Shown here piece by piece: positions 19,810 to 30,337 of a stretch of 64,000 nt of DNA. Both the position numbers and the translations under genes were made by a program. The first letter of the stretch is position 1; every line of letters starts with the position of its first letter. Source of the DNA: JAWKIW01 sp041394145 (GTDB taxonomy: Bacteria > Actinomycetota > Acidimicrobiia > Acidimicrobiales > Acidimicrobilacustridaceae); the NCBI GenBank assembly GCA_041394145.1, contig JAWKIW010000002.1, positions 372,001 to 436,000 of the forward strand, written 5' to 3'. Under the pieces are notes generated by a model that was not told where the DNA came from, made no database searches, and was given only the letters and a program-made list of their open reading frames with translations.

Positions 19810-21342
19810 ATGGCGAAGAGGTCGAAGGTGGAGTTGTACAGGCAGATCCGCAAGACCCGCGAGCGTGAGCAGCTCGGGATCCGGGCGTTGGCGCGCCGGT
19901 TCGGGGTTCATCGCCGCGCGATGTGCGCCAGGCGTTGGCGTCGGCGGTGCCGCCGCCGCGCAAGCCGTGCAGCGGGCGTCGCCGGTGCTGGATCGGTGGA
20001 AGCCGATCATCGATGGCTGGTTGGAGGCCGACCGGGCGGTGCCGAAGAAGCAGCGGCACACGGCCCGGCGGGTGTGGCAGCGGCTGGTCGCCGAGCACGG
20101 CGCCGAGATCGGCGAGTCGACCGGTGCGCCGCTTACGTGGCGGCGTGGAAGCCGGCAGCAAGGCGCTGGTGGAGGTGGCGGTGCCCCAGACCCATCCGCT
20201 GGGCGCGGAGGCCGAGGTGGACTTCGGGGCGGTCAGCTTCTATCTCGACGGGGTGCTGTGTGAGGGCCACATGTTCGTGATGCGCTTGTCGGCGTCGGCC
20301 AAGGGGTTCCATCAGGTGTATCCGAACGAGGCCCAGCAGGCGTTCCTCGATGGCCATGTCCGGGCCTTCGCCCATTTCAGTGGGGTGCCGGGCCGGGTGC
20401 GCTATGACAACTTGAAGCCGGCGGTGGAGCGGGTGCTGCGGGGCCGGGACCGCGCCGAGTCCGAACGGTTCAGTGGCGCTCGCATTCGCCACTACAGGTT
20501 CCGACTCGATTGTTCTTCTGTCAGCCCGGCCCCGACGGCGCCCGCCCAGAAGGTGGCGTGGAAGGAGAGGTGGGCCGGTTCCGTCGCCGTCACCTGGTCC
20601 CGATGCCCAACGTCGCCTCGTTCGCCGAGCTCAACGACCTGATCGCGGCCGCCGACGCCGCCGATGACGCCCGCTGGGTGGCGGGTCGACGCCTCAGCGT
20701 CGGTGACCACTTCGCCCTGGAGGCCCCACGCTGGGGTGCCTGCCCGACGAGGCGTTCGACCCGGCGTTGATGCTGCGGCCCCGGGTGGACACGAAGTCCC
20801 GGGTGTGTGTGCGTCAGTGCTTCTACTCAGTGCCGGTGCGCTACGTCCGGGCGACGCATCGATGTGCGTCTGGGCGCCGACACGATCGAGGCGCTCGACG
20901 GGCCCCGGGTGGTGGCCACCCACCCCGGTTGTTGGCCAAAGGCACCGAGAGCTTGGTGCTGGACCACTACCTGGAGGTGCTACGGCTCAAGCCCGGGGCG
21001 CTGCCAGGCGCCACCGCGCTGGCTCGAGCCCGGGCGTCGGGCGCGTTCAGCGCCGACCACGAAGACGTATTGGTCCGCGGCCCGCCGACGCCTCAACGGC
21101 GCCGGCGCACCCAGGCCCTGATCGAGGTCCTGCTGGCCGCAGGCCCTGCCCGCCGACGCCGTGCGCGCCGGGATCCGAGCGGCGCTACGGATCCCGGTTC
21201 AGTCGACCCCGCCATCGTCGTCGTCGGTGCCCGACGAGCCCTCGAGGACCACGACGCACGGTCGTGGCGATCGGTAATCGCCCGCTACGACCGCCCACCG
21301 CCGACGATCGCCCACTACGACCAGCTCCTGGAGGCCCGATGA
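19810..21342 (+). CDS. istA: IS21 transposase IstA, frameshifted
   Basis: DDE transposase. The N terminus MAKRSKVELYRQIRKTRE leads into a helix-turn-helix (LGIRALARRFGVHRRAM). In further frames come the catalytic core piece EVDFGAVSFYLDGVLCEGHM, then GRVRYDNLKPAVERVLRGRD and KGGVEGE-like (EGGVEGEVGRFRRRHLVPMP). The C-terminal LVLDHYLEVLRLKPGALPGA ends at 21,342. At least four frame changes are needed, too many to call it active from this sequence, but nearly the full length of the family (about 500 residues) is represented. Confidence 0.85.
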
Positions 21343-22113
21343 ACACCGACACCGCCGCCGGTGCCACCGTCGACGCCGCAGCCCGCGAGCTGCGCCTACC
21401 GGCGGTGCGCGACCACACGCCACGACAGCCGCCGAAGCCAAACGGGCCCGCTCCACCCACCTGGGGTTCCTCGCCGACGTGCTCACCGTCGAGGTCGACG
21501 ACCGAGCCGAACGACGACAGGCCCGGCGCATCCACGAGGCGCACTTCCCGCGCCTCAAACGCCTCGCCGACTTCCGACCTCGACGCCGCCCCCACCGTGG
21601 CCCCCACCGACCTCCCCGCCACCCTCGCCGCCGGCACCTTCCTCGACGTCGGCGAACCCGTCGTGTTGCTCGGCGACTCCGGCACCGGCAAGACCCACCT
21701 GCTCATCGGCACCGGCCTCGCCGCCTGCGAAGCCGGACGACGAGTCCACCGCCACCTGCGCACAACTCGTCAACGAACTCGTCGAAGCCGCCGACGAACG
21801 CCGCCTCGCCCGCCTCGTCGCCCGCTACGGCGCCGCCTCGACCTGCTGTGCGTCGACGAGCTCGGCTACGTCCAACTCGACAGCCGCGGCGCCGAGCTGT
21901 TGTTCCAAGTGCTCACCGAACGAGACGAACGAGCATCCGTGGCCGTCGCGTCCAACCTCCCCGTTCAGCGAATGGGGCCAGATCATCACCGACGCCCGCC
22001 TCGTCGCCGCCGTCATCGACCGGCTCACCTTCAACGCCCACATCATCGAAACCGGCACCCGCTCTACCGTCTGCGCGCCAGCAGCCGCACCCGTCACCAA
22101 CAAGACCGCCTGA
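21339..22113 (+). CDS. istB: IS21 helper ATPase IstB, frameshifted
   Basis: AAA+ ATPase that selects the target for IstA. ATG 21339 overlaps the istA stop. Walker A is GDSGTGKTHLLIG and Walker B LLCVDELGYVQLD, followed by GAELLFQVLTERDERASV and SNLP (sensor region). Several indels shift the frame between these blocks. The length of about 258 codons is normal. Confidence 0.85.
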
Positions 22114-22211
22114 ACGCCCCGAACATCCGCACCCGTCACCCACCCGACCCGACCCGAGAGGCTCTACGGGCCACACAGCAGCCAGTTCCTCGGCTCGACG
22201 CCGACCGAAGG

Positions 22212-22235
22212 GGTGGGGCCAAATCAGACGAGCAC
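22212..22235 (-). repeat. IS21 right inverted repeat
   Basis: 24-bp exact complement of 19,731-19,754; a second related unit (GGTGGGGCCAATCC) follows directly at 22,236. Confidence 0.85.
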
Positions 22236-22399
22236 GGTGGGGCCAATCCAGGTTGACATTCCCGGCAGAGCGCCGAAGGGGCCGATAGGCCCGGCTTCAT
22301 AACCATCGGGGACACCGTCGAGGGTCGGAAATCGACACGGCGGCTCCGGCTGCCGATACTGCCTCTCGGTGGGGCGGCTCGTCGGCCCGGGAGGCTGTC

Positions 22400-23375
22400 A
22401 TGGATGCCGGTACCGCCATGTCCCTGCGCTCGCGCTCAGTGAGCCTTTGCACTGCTGATGATCCAGCGGAGGTAGCTGCCGCCGGGTTCCTGGCCCGCTA
22501 CGGGACGGACCCTCAGTCGTATCATTCATGACCTGCGGGTCTTCCAGTGGGCGGCTGACGCTCGCATCGACGTGCTCGCGGCCACTCGAGCCCACATCGG
22601 CTGTACCGCACCCACCTCGAAGCGCCGCGGCCTGGCCGGCACCACCATCGGCCGGCGTCTCTCGACAGTGTGTGGCTTCTACCGGTTCGCCCACATCGAC
22701 GGCTACATCAATGCCAACCCCGCCCAGTACGTCCGCCGGGTACAGCGTCGAACCCCGAGGGTCGAGGCTGGACCTGTCGAGCTGGCCCAGCTGCTGTTCG
22801 AAGCCGAACGCACCGACCACCACCACGCGGCCCTGGCCCTGTTGTTGGGACTCAACGGGCTTCGCGTCAGCGAAGCCTGCGGCGCCGACCTCGCCGACCT
22901 CGGCGCTGACCACGGTCACCGCACCTGCGCATCATCGGCAAGGGCAACAAGCCCGCCGTTGTCCCGCTCGTACCTCGCACCGCCCGCACCATCGATCTGG
23001 CGCGAGGCGAACGCACCGACGGGCCGCTGCTCCTACGGAGCGACGGCGACCGCCTCGACCGTCGCACCGCCTACCGCTGGATCCGCTCCATGGCCCGCCG
23101 CGCCGGGCTCCGGCTCGGTCCATCCCCACATGCTGCGCCGCCGCGTTCATCATGGCCGCCCTCGACAGCGGCGTCCCGCTAACGACGTTGCAGATCGCCG
23201 CCCGCCGCCGATCCACGCACCACCACCGTACGACCGGCGCCGCGCCAACTTCGACCATCACGCCGCCTACGTCGTCGCGGCCTTCGTCACGGCGGATAGC
23301 ACCGCTCTCGACGGTGTCCCACTCGTTATGAGCCGGGCCTATCGGCCCATCCGAACTAGCAGTGTCAGAACGTAG
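22400..23375 (+). CDS. Orphan tyrosine recombinase, XerC/D-like, frameshifted
   Basis: ATG 22400 has a GGGAGG ribosome site. The N-terminal SAM-like domain (GFLARYGT, then RIIHDLRVFQWAADARIDVL after a shift) leads to GTTIGRRLSTVCGFYRFAH. The catalytic domain shows LNGLRVSEACGADL (Arg), HMLRRAFIMAALDSG (His-x-x-Arg) and VYDRRRANFDHH (Tyr). Three frame changes are needed. About 325 residues, the normal size. It lies right of IS21 and is distinct from the pair at 27,859-30,181. Confidence 0.8.
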
Positions 23376-23736
23376 CCGTTGTTCGGCCCGCCAGCAGAAG
23401 ACACTGGCGACTTCGGGTCCACGTTAGCGCTCCCGTCATGGGCAACAGACGTTGGTCAATTTGTGCTGCAGCCAGGTACTGCTCAACGCACCCAGATGTA
23501 TAGACAAGCAGGGGGATGGTGTCGTATGGTGCCGTCTTAGTGGTTAGCGACGGGATGCACGGTGCGGTGGCACCGTAGGTCGGGACGGCGACGTCGATCC
23601 GGGATGGGGTGCGCATGGCGCCGCAGGCTGGCCTGGGGAAGGTTACTGACAAGGTCCCTGCGCTTGCCGGCCGACCCCGGCGACCGCGAGACGCCGTCTC
23701 GGTGACCTGCTTAGCCACGCGGAAACGCAGCTGCTC
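23376..23736. other. Intergenic, nothing recognised
   Basis: No supported gene, repeat or hairpin in this stretch; locally less GC-rich than its surroundings around 23,440-23,540. Confidence 0.4.
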
Positions 23737-24414
23737 GTGTGGGCGCTCCAGCTCGGTGCGGGCCTCGACCGATCCCGCGGTGGGCCCGTCCGCCTCGTCG
23801 GCGACGTTGCGTACTGGCTGAGCGGCGCACCCGGTCCCGTCGCGGCCCGGACCGCCGCTCGGGCGGTACGAGACGCCCTCGGCGTCGCTGCGAGCGATCA
23901 CCGAAGCCGACGTCGGCCTGATCTACCAGGCGTCGCTGCGGCCGCACACGGCGCACCGCTGGCGCTTCCGGGGGATCACCCCGTCGCCGGAGGCTTCGGC
24001 CGGGCGCTGTTCAGCGACAACGTGCTCGCCCACCTTATGGTGACGTCGCGGACGAGCCCGAGGCCGGTCAGCTGCGTGTGCGCCTACTCGGCGGACCTCG
24101 CATCGCGGTTCGCCTCGATGGCGGTCCTGCGCGTAGACGGGTCCGACGGCGACGGGCTCATGATCGAAGGTGTTGCGGCCTTCGCGTCGTACCTGTTCGA
24201 TCACTTCGACCTGCGCAAGATCTACTTCGAGGTCCCCGCTTACAACGCCGAGCTGTTCTCGGTGCGCGGCACCGGCCTGCTGCGGGAGGAGGGGCGCTTC
24301 GTCGACCATTTCTACTACGGCGGCCGGTTCTGGGACCTCCACACGTTCGCCATGCACCGCAGTGACTGGGAGGCCGCGGTCGGCGGCTTCTTCGGACCCC
24401 GGGAGGGAACATGA
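23737..24414 (+). CDS. GNAT-family N-acetyltransferase, frameshifted
   Basis: Transfers acetyl from acetyl-CoA to an unknown amine. In one frame LRAITEADVGLIYQASLRPH and TAHRWRFRGITPSPEA form the start of the domain. After a shift near 23,990, FGRALFSDNVLAHLMVTSRT and VCAYSADLASRFASMAVLRV lead to the C-terminal part IEGVAAFASYLFDHFDLRKI and YFEVPAYNAE. This order matches actinobacterial GNAT proteins. The true start is unclear; the first ~50 codons of the open frame may not be coding. Its stop overlaps the ATG of the next gene by 4 bp. Confidence 0.65.
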   Translation: MWALQLGAGLDRSRGGPVRLVGDVAYWLSGAPGPVAARTAARAVRDALGVAASDHRSRRRPDLPGVAAAAHGAPLALPGDHPVAGGFGRALFSDNVLAHLMVTSRTSPRPVSCVCAYSADLASRFASMAVLRVDGSDGDGLMIEGVAAFASYLFDHFDLRKIYFEVPAYNAELFSVRGTGLLREEGRFVDHFYYGGRFWDLHTFAMHRSDWEAAVGGFFGPREGT

Positions 24415-24940
24415 CAAGGACACCGCTGCGACCCCTGGGGGCGCGCACGGGAGCTGCAGGGATCGCAGCAACCGCCGCCCTCGTGGCCGGCGTCGCCACC
24501 GAGGCCGGCGCGGCCCCGACGCGTGAACCCGGCGATCGCTGAGACCTCGATCTGCGGCCCGGACTCGACCTACGTCCTCGACCTGTACGAGAGCACCGAC
24601 TTCTCCGGTGACACGCCGTCGTTCCCACCAGCCCGACCTCCGCACCGACACCTGGTACAACCTCGTCTACATCTCCATGATCCGCCACCCCTGGAGCTGG
24701 AACGACCAGGTCTCCTCGTGGTGGAACAGCTGCAACGCCCCGGCCACCTGCTCGACCGACTACGGCGGCGGGCGGCTCGAAGCTACTGATGCAGGGCGAG
24801 CGCTGCGGCACGAACCCGCACTACTACGACGTGTACATCGGCGACGCGGAACGACCTTGCCGTCGGCGTCGACCAGCGTGGCCGCCCGAAGTCCCCGTGC
24901 TGGACGACCGGACGTGGACCCACTGCACGACTGAGGTCGG
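24411..24940 (+). CDS. Secreted beta/gamma-crystallin-like protein, frameshifted
   Basis: ATG 24411 overlaps the preceding stop (ATGA). A signal peptide (basic start, then GIAATAALVAGVATEAGAA) precedes a mature part read through two or three indels: ICGPDSTYVLDLYESTDFSG, then DLRTDTWYNLVYISMI and WNDQVSSWWNSCNAPATCST. The pattern LYE..DFSG ... WND.VSSW is that of a beta/gamma-crystallin Greek-key unit, as in secreted actinobacterial proteins and peptidase inhibitor family I36. Four Cys suggest disulfides. The 3' end is uncertain because of further shifts after 24,850. Confidence 0.5.
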
Positions 24941-25326
24941 TGAGCCCGCGTCCGCGGTGTGGGTCAACCGTCGTCCTGTCCGACCGCCGGTGATCGCCGC
25001 TGCCATGGAGGCCGATCACCCGCCGGCCGTGTCGCCGCCGGTCGGGGTGCCGCCCCGTGCCCCGCCGGCGTTGCCGATGGCGGCCACCTCGTCGCTCCAC
25101 GAGCGCTACGGCGAACGCCAGTCGCCGATGGCGTTCGTGGGCGACGCTCCGATGGGCCTCGCCGCGAGGTCCGGACCACGGCGACCGTCGACGTGTCGGG
25201 TCGGTGGCCACTGACGGTGGCCGTGTACGGTGTCCACCGGTGGTGACGACGGGTGGCCGCCGACCTGGGTCGGCCCCGGCGACGCACCGTGGTTGCCCGG
25301 TCACGACGTACCCGTCGACTCCGCCG
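24941..25326. other. No gene recognised
   Basis: Frames on both strands are open but compositionally poor. Part may be the tail of the preceding secreted protein. Confidence 0.35.
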
Positions 25327-26010
25327 TCAGGAGCGGGCGGCCTCGGGCCTGCCGGTCCGCCTCACCGCGATCTCCGACAGCTTGCTGTCGATGTCGACCA
25401 CGGCCGGGTCGACCTCGTCGGCCACCGACCTGCCAGTCGAATGCGTCGACGAACCCGGCCGAGGAGGTGGACGGGGTCGCGCAGGTGTCCGGGCTGGGAC
25501 CGGAGCCAGGGGATGCCCAGCGCCGCACCGCACGGTCCGCCCTCGGCGGTGTGGTCGGCACCGTCGTTGACCCGGCAGCAGGCCGGGTGGTGGGCGCCGA
25601 GGTCGACGGTGGCGCGGTGGTCGAGGGTGGTGCCGATCGACTGGGCGATGTCGGTGGCGGGCAGGCTCGACGGACGATGCCCGGCTGCTCACGGCCAACA
25701 GGGTCGCCACCACCGCTGGTCGACCACGACCACCGCGGCGCGCGACCTACGGGCAACTGGCTGTGGCCGGTGTACGTCGGCGGCACCGGGGCCACGGGGG
25801 CATCGGGCACCCCAGCGACGTCCCAACCGCGTGACGGCCTGCCGTCGGGTCCCGGCGGCGGCGATCGGACAGCGGGCTCGTCGACGTACGGCTGGGCTCG
25901 CTGGAGTGCGGCTGCGACGGCCACCAGGTCAGCCGTGCGCCGACGCTCGGCGCGTGGCGGAGGCGATCGGTCGGCGCCGAACGGGGGCCAGGACAGGGGT
26001 GTCGGTGGGC
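25327..26010 (-). CDS. Possible unknown gene, heavily frameshifted
   Basis: Patches with coding character occur in order on the minus strand: MPTDTPVLAPVRRRPIASAT at 26,010, then ADLVAVAAALQRAQPYVDEP, then DIAQSIGTTLDHRATVDLGA, and finally DPAVVDIDSKLSEIAVRRTG before a TGA at 25,327. They require several frame changes. No family recognised. This is a reconstruction, not a continuous frame. Confidence 0.3.
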
Positions 26011-26563
26011 ATGGCGATCCTCACGGTCGAGCGCCGCGAACGGTGCCGTCAGTGGACGCCGATGACGAGTGGGATCACGCCTGGCAGACCAAGGCAGGGC
26101 AAGACCCGTATCCGAAAAGTACCGAGGCTGGCGTGCGAGCACCGCGCACCTTCGGGCCGGGCTGGTCCGTGACAGCTCTCGACCGGCGTCGTTGGACCAT
26201 GCGCTCCGAGACGTGCCCTGTGCCTGGGACGGTGCGAACTGTCGCCAGCCGCCAGCTCGACGGCTATGAGGCTATCGCCGCGGTCGACGTGGTCGGCGAC
26301 CAAGTGGCCGAGACGGTTACCGCACCGCCGGATCCGGCCCCAGAGCGGGCCAGACCACCGAAGGCGGCTCACACTGCTGAGCGCAATGGTGGTGAGCTCG
26401 AACCGGGAACCGGCGTGCCCTGTCGACACTGCCCAAATCACCGGATCAGCCCGCCGGTCCTCGGCGTCCCTGATCGCCAGATCCGTGGGGACGGGCGAAG
26501 CAAGGCGGTCTTCGGCGTGACGGCTCGTGGATCTTCGTCACTTGTGGCTACTCGATCTGGTCC
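26011..26563. other. No gene recognised
   Basis: No frame with clear coding character or known motif. Confidence 0.35.
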
Positions 26564-26948
26564 TCAGCGGGGAGTGCCGAAGTTGAGGCGGTGTCCATCG
26601 ATCGTCTCGATGCCGAAGTCGCGCATGCCGTATGGCTGCCTCGCAGGGCGCAGAACGTCGGAGTCGCGCCGCTGGCCACGAACGTCGCGAACAGCTCGTC
26701 GATGTCACCAGCCACGTAGAAGTACGTGCCGTAGTGCATCGGGTCACGCTCGCCCCGCGACGTCCCGGCCCTGAAGGTGCACACCGGCCTCGTCGCGGTC
26801 GAGGATGGCGTAGGTGGCTGGGCCGCCGGGCTCCGCCGTGAAGATCCCGCGGTCGGGGTCGAGGTTGAACCGCGAGGGTGTCCCGCCACCAGGCCGCGCT
26901 TCGCAGCCACATCCGGCAACCGAGTACCGGCACCACCCGCGACGACAT
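26564..26948 (-). CDS. VOC (glyoxalase/bleomycin-resistance) family protein, frameshifted
   Basis: Read through three or so indels: MSSRVVPVLGCR at 26,948, then FNLDPDRGIFTAEPGGPATY and AILDRDEAGVHLQGRDV, then HYGTYFYVAGDIDELFATFV, ending PYGMRDFGIETIDGHRLNFG and a TGA at 26,564. The order (YAIL...VxLxL, then VDDVDxLxxxF, then GMRDFxIxDxxGxxLxFG) is the VOC fold. Its glutamate-type metal ligand in the last strand is Asp/His-like here (TIDGHRL). About 128 residues, normal for one VOC module. Substrate unknown. Confidence 0.65.
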
Positions 26949-27380
26949 CGCCGAAGCCTACCGATCAGGGTCTGCCGCGGCAGCCGTCGACGCTGCCAGG
27001 GCCCGAGGGCGTCCCAGACCATCCGGCATGACCCTACCCCGCGAAAGTGGGCAGATCGTCGGCAGGGCTCACCCGGATGGAGTGTCCGCGCTTGCTGCCT
27101 GGCGGCAGATCGGGCCCGGCTCTGGCGCCAGCTGGCGGTGCGTTCCGATCGCGCGCGCCACGCCAGGCACCGGATGCCAACATGTCCGCGGAACAAACCT
27201 GACCGTCCGGTCGGAGCACCAGAGCGGACCGTCGCGGCGGCTGGGGATGTCGGCCACCAGGATCGTCCTTCCGATCATCTGGTGGACCGCAAGCGTCATC
27301 GTGTGGACCAGTCGGATCAGTCGTGCACCGCAGAGATGGGTACACGCCCTCGGAGGCACGGAGCTTTCCTGACCACCCCA
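26949..27380. other. No gene recognised
   Basis: Both strands hold open frames without recognisable patches. Confidence 0.35.
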
Positions 27381-27718
27381 CCGGACCCTTCCTCTACCGA
27401 CGTGGCGTCCCGTCGACGAAGCTCGGCCCGGCATGGTTGATCGCCTTCGACGAGTCAGACCTTCGTGATCATCCCACGCGGCCTGCTGACAACGGCCAGG
27501 CATTTCTACCGCAGCGAAGAACGGCTGGTCGTGCGAGTCGATCGCGCCCGACCGTCGATCTGGCGGTCGCGGGCAAGTGGCCCAGATCACCAAGGGCCCA
27601 CTCGGAAGACATCGACGCGCGGTTGGCGGCAACCGGCTGGACCGACGAACCGCTAGCGAGCACTCCCACCACCCCCATGCTTCACCTCGTCCCCTGGCCG
27701 CTCCCCATCCAGACCTGA
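27381..27718 (+). CDS. Possible small unknown gene, frameshifted
   Basis: Patches in order: TKLGPAWLIAFDES, DFVIIPRGLLTTARHFYRSE, and SEDIDARLAATGWTDEPLAS before the TGA at 27,716. The pieces need two frame changes and no start is clear. No family recognised. Confidence 0.25.
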
Positions 27719-27858
27719 CCACGTCCACCGAGCCGACCCAGACCACTGGACCCGATCAGCAGATCTGCCCGCACCACCGAGGTATCCAGATCGCCTAATA
27801 CACGGATGATCCATCTGGCATCCCGTGTGATCTCACCGGCGGCGGGGAGCATGCGGGG

Positions 27859-28902
27859 ATGAACCAGTTCCCGTGTTTGATCCGTTCGTCGTCGCCCGGT
27901 GGGGAGGCCCGCTTCGCCCTGGGTGATCCGCTCGTGGACGCCTACCTCGAGTTCGTCGCGGGCCGGGCCCGACCGAACACGTTGCGGGCGGTCGCCCATG
28001 ACTTGAAGACGTTCTTCACGGTGATCGACAAGGCGCCCGCGGCGGTGGTCACCGCCGATGTGTTCGACTTCCTCGCTGACCAACGTGGTGACCGCACCGT
28101 GATCCGTCTGTCTGATCGCGAGTCGGGGTTGTCGGCTCGCACGATCGCCCGGCGGTTGTCGTCGGTGTCGGGCTTGTACGCGTATCTGATCGCTCGGGGC
28201 GACACCGGCGTGGACACCAACCCGGTGCCGCGTGGCCTGTCGACCCGGCGGCGAGGCGGACGCACCCAGATCGTGCCCCTGGTGCGGGTGCCGCGCACCC
28301 TGCCCAAGATCTTGTCGCCCGCCGAGGTGAACGCACTGGTGGGTGCGCTGCGCACCCACCGGGACCGGGCGATGGTGTTCGCGATGGTGCTGGGAGGACT
28401 GCGCCGCTGCGAGGTCCTCGGTCTGCGCCTGGCCGACATCCGCGTGCCGGACCGGTCGGTGTTCATCGCCGAAGGCAAGGGCGGCCACCAACGCATCGTG
28501 CCGATCAGCAACCCGTTCTTCGCGGCGGTCGGCCACTACCTGCGCTCGGAACGACCCGCGGTGGACACCGACCGCGTCTTCGTCACCTTGAAGGGCCCCA
28601 CCCGGGGGCACCCGATGACCCCCGACGGCATCGACAAGATCCTCCAGGCTGCCCGCCGACGCGGCGGGCTGGAACGGGCGACGTGTCACCAGCTGCGCCA
28701 CACCTGCCTGACCCGCCTGCGCGAAGCCGGCATGGCCCTCGAAGCGGTCCAGGCCCAGGCCGGGCACGTCTCGATCGAGTCGACCCGGATCTACCTGCAC
28801 CTCACCAACGACTGGCTCGCCAACGAATACCGGCGGGCCAGCGAACGCATCGACGCCGACCACACCGCCGAGCTCCTCGAGGCTCAGGAGATCAACCGAT
28901 GA
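27859..28902 (+). CDS. Tyrosine recombinase/transposase, first of a coupled pair (Tn554 TnpA-like)
   Basis: A complete 347-residue recombinase, one of the few uninterrupted island genes. The N-terminal SAM-like domain (about 22-120) precedes a catalytic domain with Arg182 (GGLRRCEVLGL), His277 and Arg280 (CHQLRHTCLTRL), His303 (AGHVSIEST) and Tyr312 (RIYLHL). Its TGA overlaps the ATG of the next recombinase (ATGA), so they are translationally coupled. Tandem recombinases of this kind occur in Tn554-like transposons and in recombinase-trio elements; no third coupled gene follows here. Confidence 0.9.
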   Translation: MNQFPCLIRSSSPGGEARFALGDPLVDAYLEFVAGRARPNTLRAVAHDLKTFFTVIDKAPAAVVTADVFDFLADQRGDRTVIRLSDRESGLSARTIARRLSSVSGLYAYLIARGDTGVDTNPVPRGLSTRRRGGRTQIVPLVRVPRTLPKILSPAEVNALVGALRTHRDRAMVFAMVLGGLRRCEVLGLRLADIRVPDRSVFIAEGKGGHQRIVPISNPFFAAVGHYLRSERPAVDTDRVFVTLKGPTRGHPMTPDGIDKILQAARRRGGLERATCHQLRHTCLTRLREAGMALEAVQAQAGHVSIESTRIYLHLTNDWLANEYRRASERIDADHTAELLEAQEINR

Positions 28903-30181
28903 CTGCCCTTGCTGCGGTCCCCGAACCTGCCACACCGAGCACCCAAGCCGACCGCGACTGGGCCGAGCTGTCCGCCACTGCCCCCCAGCTGACCTCGACG
29001 ATGCGCCGCTACCTGATCCAGCTCGGCACCTTCCTCGCGCCCCGCAGCGTCGACGTCGCCGACTCGACACTGCGCCCGTTCGCACGCTGGCTCACCACCA
29101 CCACCGACGTCCGCGTCGTCGCTGGCATCGAACGCCACCACATCGAGGACTACAAGGTGTGGCTCGCCGCCCGACCCGGCGCCCGCCCCGGCACCACCCT
29201 CGCCAAGAACACCCAACGCCAACGGCTGCGCACGATCCGGATCTTCCTCGAACGCCTCATCGAATGGGACTGGCCCGACGCCCCCGGTCGGAACCCGATC
29301 CTGCACGGTGACATCCCACCGCGCCCCGAACCGCTCCCCAAGTTCCTCAACGACCAAGACGCCGCCAAGTTCATGGCCGCCGCCCGCGCCCACCCCCTCC
29401 CGCGCTACCGCCTCGTCGCCGAAATGCTCGCCCGCACCGGCATGCGCGTCAGCGAGCTGTGCGACCTCACCGCCGATGCCGTCACCCGCATCGGTGACGC
29501 CCACTGGCTCCGCATCCCCGTCGGCAAGCTCCGCAACGACCGGTTCATCCCCCTGCACCCCGACCTCACCCTCGCCGACTGGACCGCCACCAACGCCAAC
29601 CACATCCGCTCTACAACCGGCTCCTCGCCGACCACCACAAACCCTCGACCGGCGCACCGCCTACCGCATCGTCGCGGCCCGTCGGCCGCACCGCCGGCAT
29701 CCACGTGCACCCCCACCAGCTCCGCCACACCCTCGCCACCCAAGCCATCAACCGCGGCATGCGCCTCGAAGCCATCGCCGCGCTCCTCGGCCACCGCTCC
29801 CTGGAGATGACCCTCGTCTACGCCCGCATCGCCGACCGCGTCGTCGCCGACGAATACGCCTCGGTCTGCCAACAGATCGACGCCCTCTACAACACCGCCG
29901 CCACCCCCAGCGCCCTGCCCGCCGACATCGAAACCGCCGCCATGACCCGACTACGCGAACAAGCCCACGCCCGCATGCTCGGCAACGGACTCTGCACCCG
30001 CCCCGCCGAACTCGAATGCCGCATGGAAACCATCTGCGAGACCTGCGCCTACTTCACCACCGGCCCCGAGTTCGTCCCCGTCCTCCTCCGCCAACGAGAC
30101 CACGCCCGCCACCACCACCAACCCGACCGCGCCACCCTCTACGACCAGCTCCTCGACCAAGCCGCCAAGGACACCCCTTGA
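28899..30181 (+). CDS. Tyrosine recombinase/transposase with Cys-rich tail, second of the pair (Tn554 TnpB-like), one frameshift
   Basis: Starts inside the stop of the first recombinase. Continuous to about 29,610, with TSTMRRYLIQLGTFLAPRSV and the catalytic Arg in ARTGMRVSELCDL. After one indel the frame gives HPHQLRHTLATQAINRGMRL (His-x-x-Arg) and GHRSLEMTLVYARI (His, Tyr). The last ~70 residues form a Cys-rich module with CTRPAELECRMETICETCAY, resembling the zinc-binding C terminus of TnpB-like recombinases. Total about 427 residues. Confidence 0.85.
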
Positions 30182-30337
30182 CACCGATACTGCGTATAAC
30201 GCCGGCTCGGCTCCAACCTGCCGCCGGCGAGCAGTCCGGCCCCTGTTGGACGCGACTCGGCCGTTGACCAGCGGTGTTGTGCCCGAGGGGCCATCATCCC
30301 TCAGGTGGGCACCCACTGAGTCGCGTACATTCTGCCT

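Larger units (their letters stand above)
19714..22256 (+). mobile_element. IS21-family insertion sequence
   Basis: Carries the istA-istB pair with an ATGA overlap and a 24-bp perfect inverted repeat near both ends (19,731-19,754 and 22,212-22,235). The right end also has a second GGTGGGGCCAA unit, as expected for multiple terminal sites in IS21. CATTCCCGGC occurs at 19,704 and at 22,257, a candidate target duplication although slightly longer than usual. Exact ends are uncertain by some bases. Confidence 0.8.

Noticed and set aside
25230..26774. A 514-codon plus-strand frame in the island
   Set aside because: Composition is low-complexity Arg/Pro/Gly/Ala and it overlaps the better supported minus-strand VOC gene.
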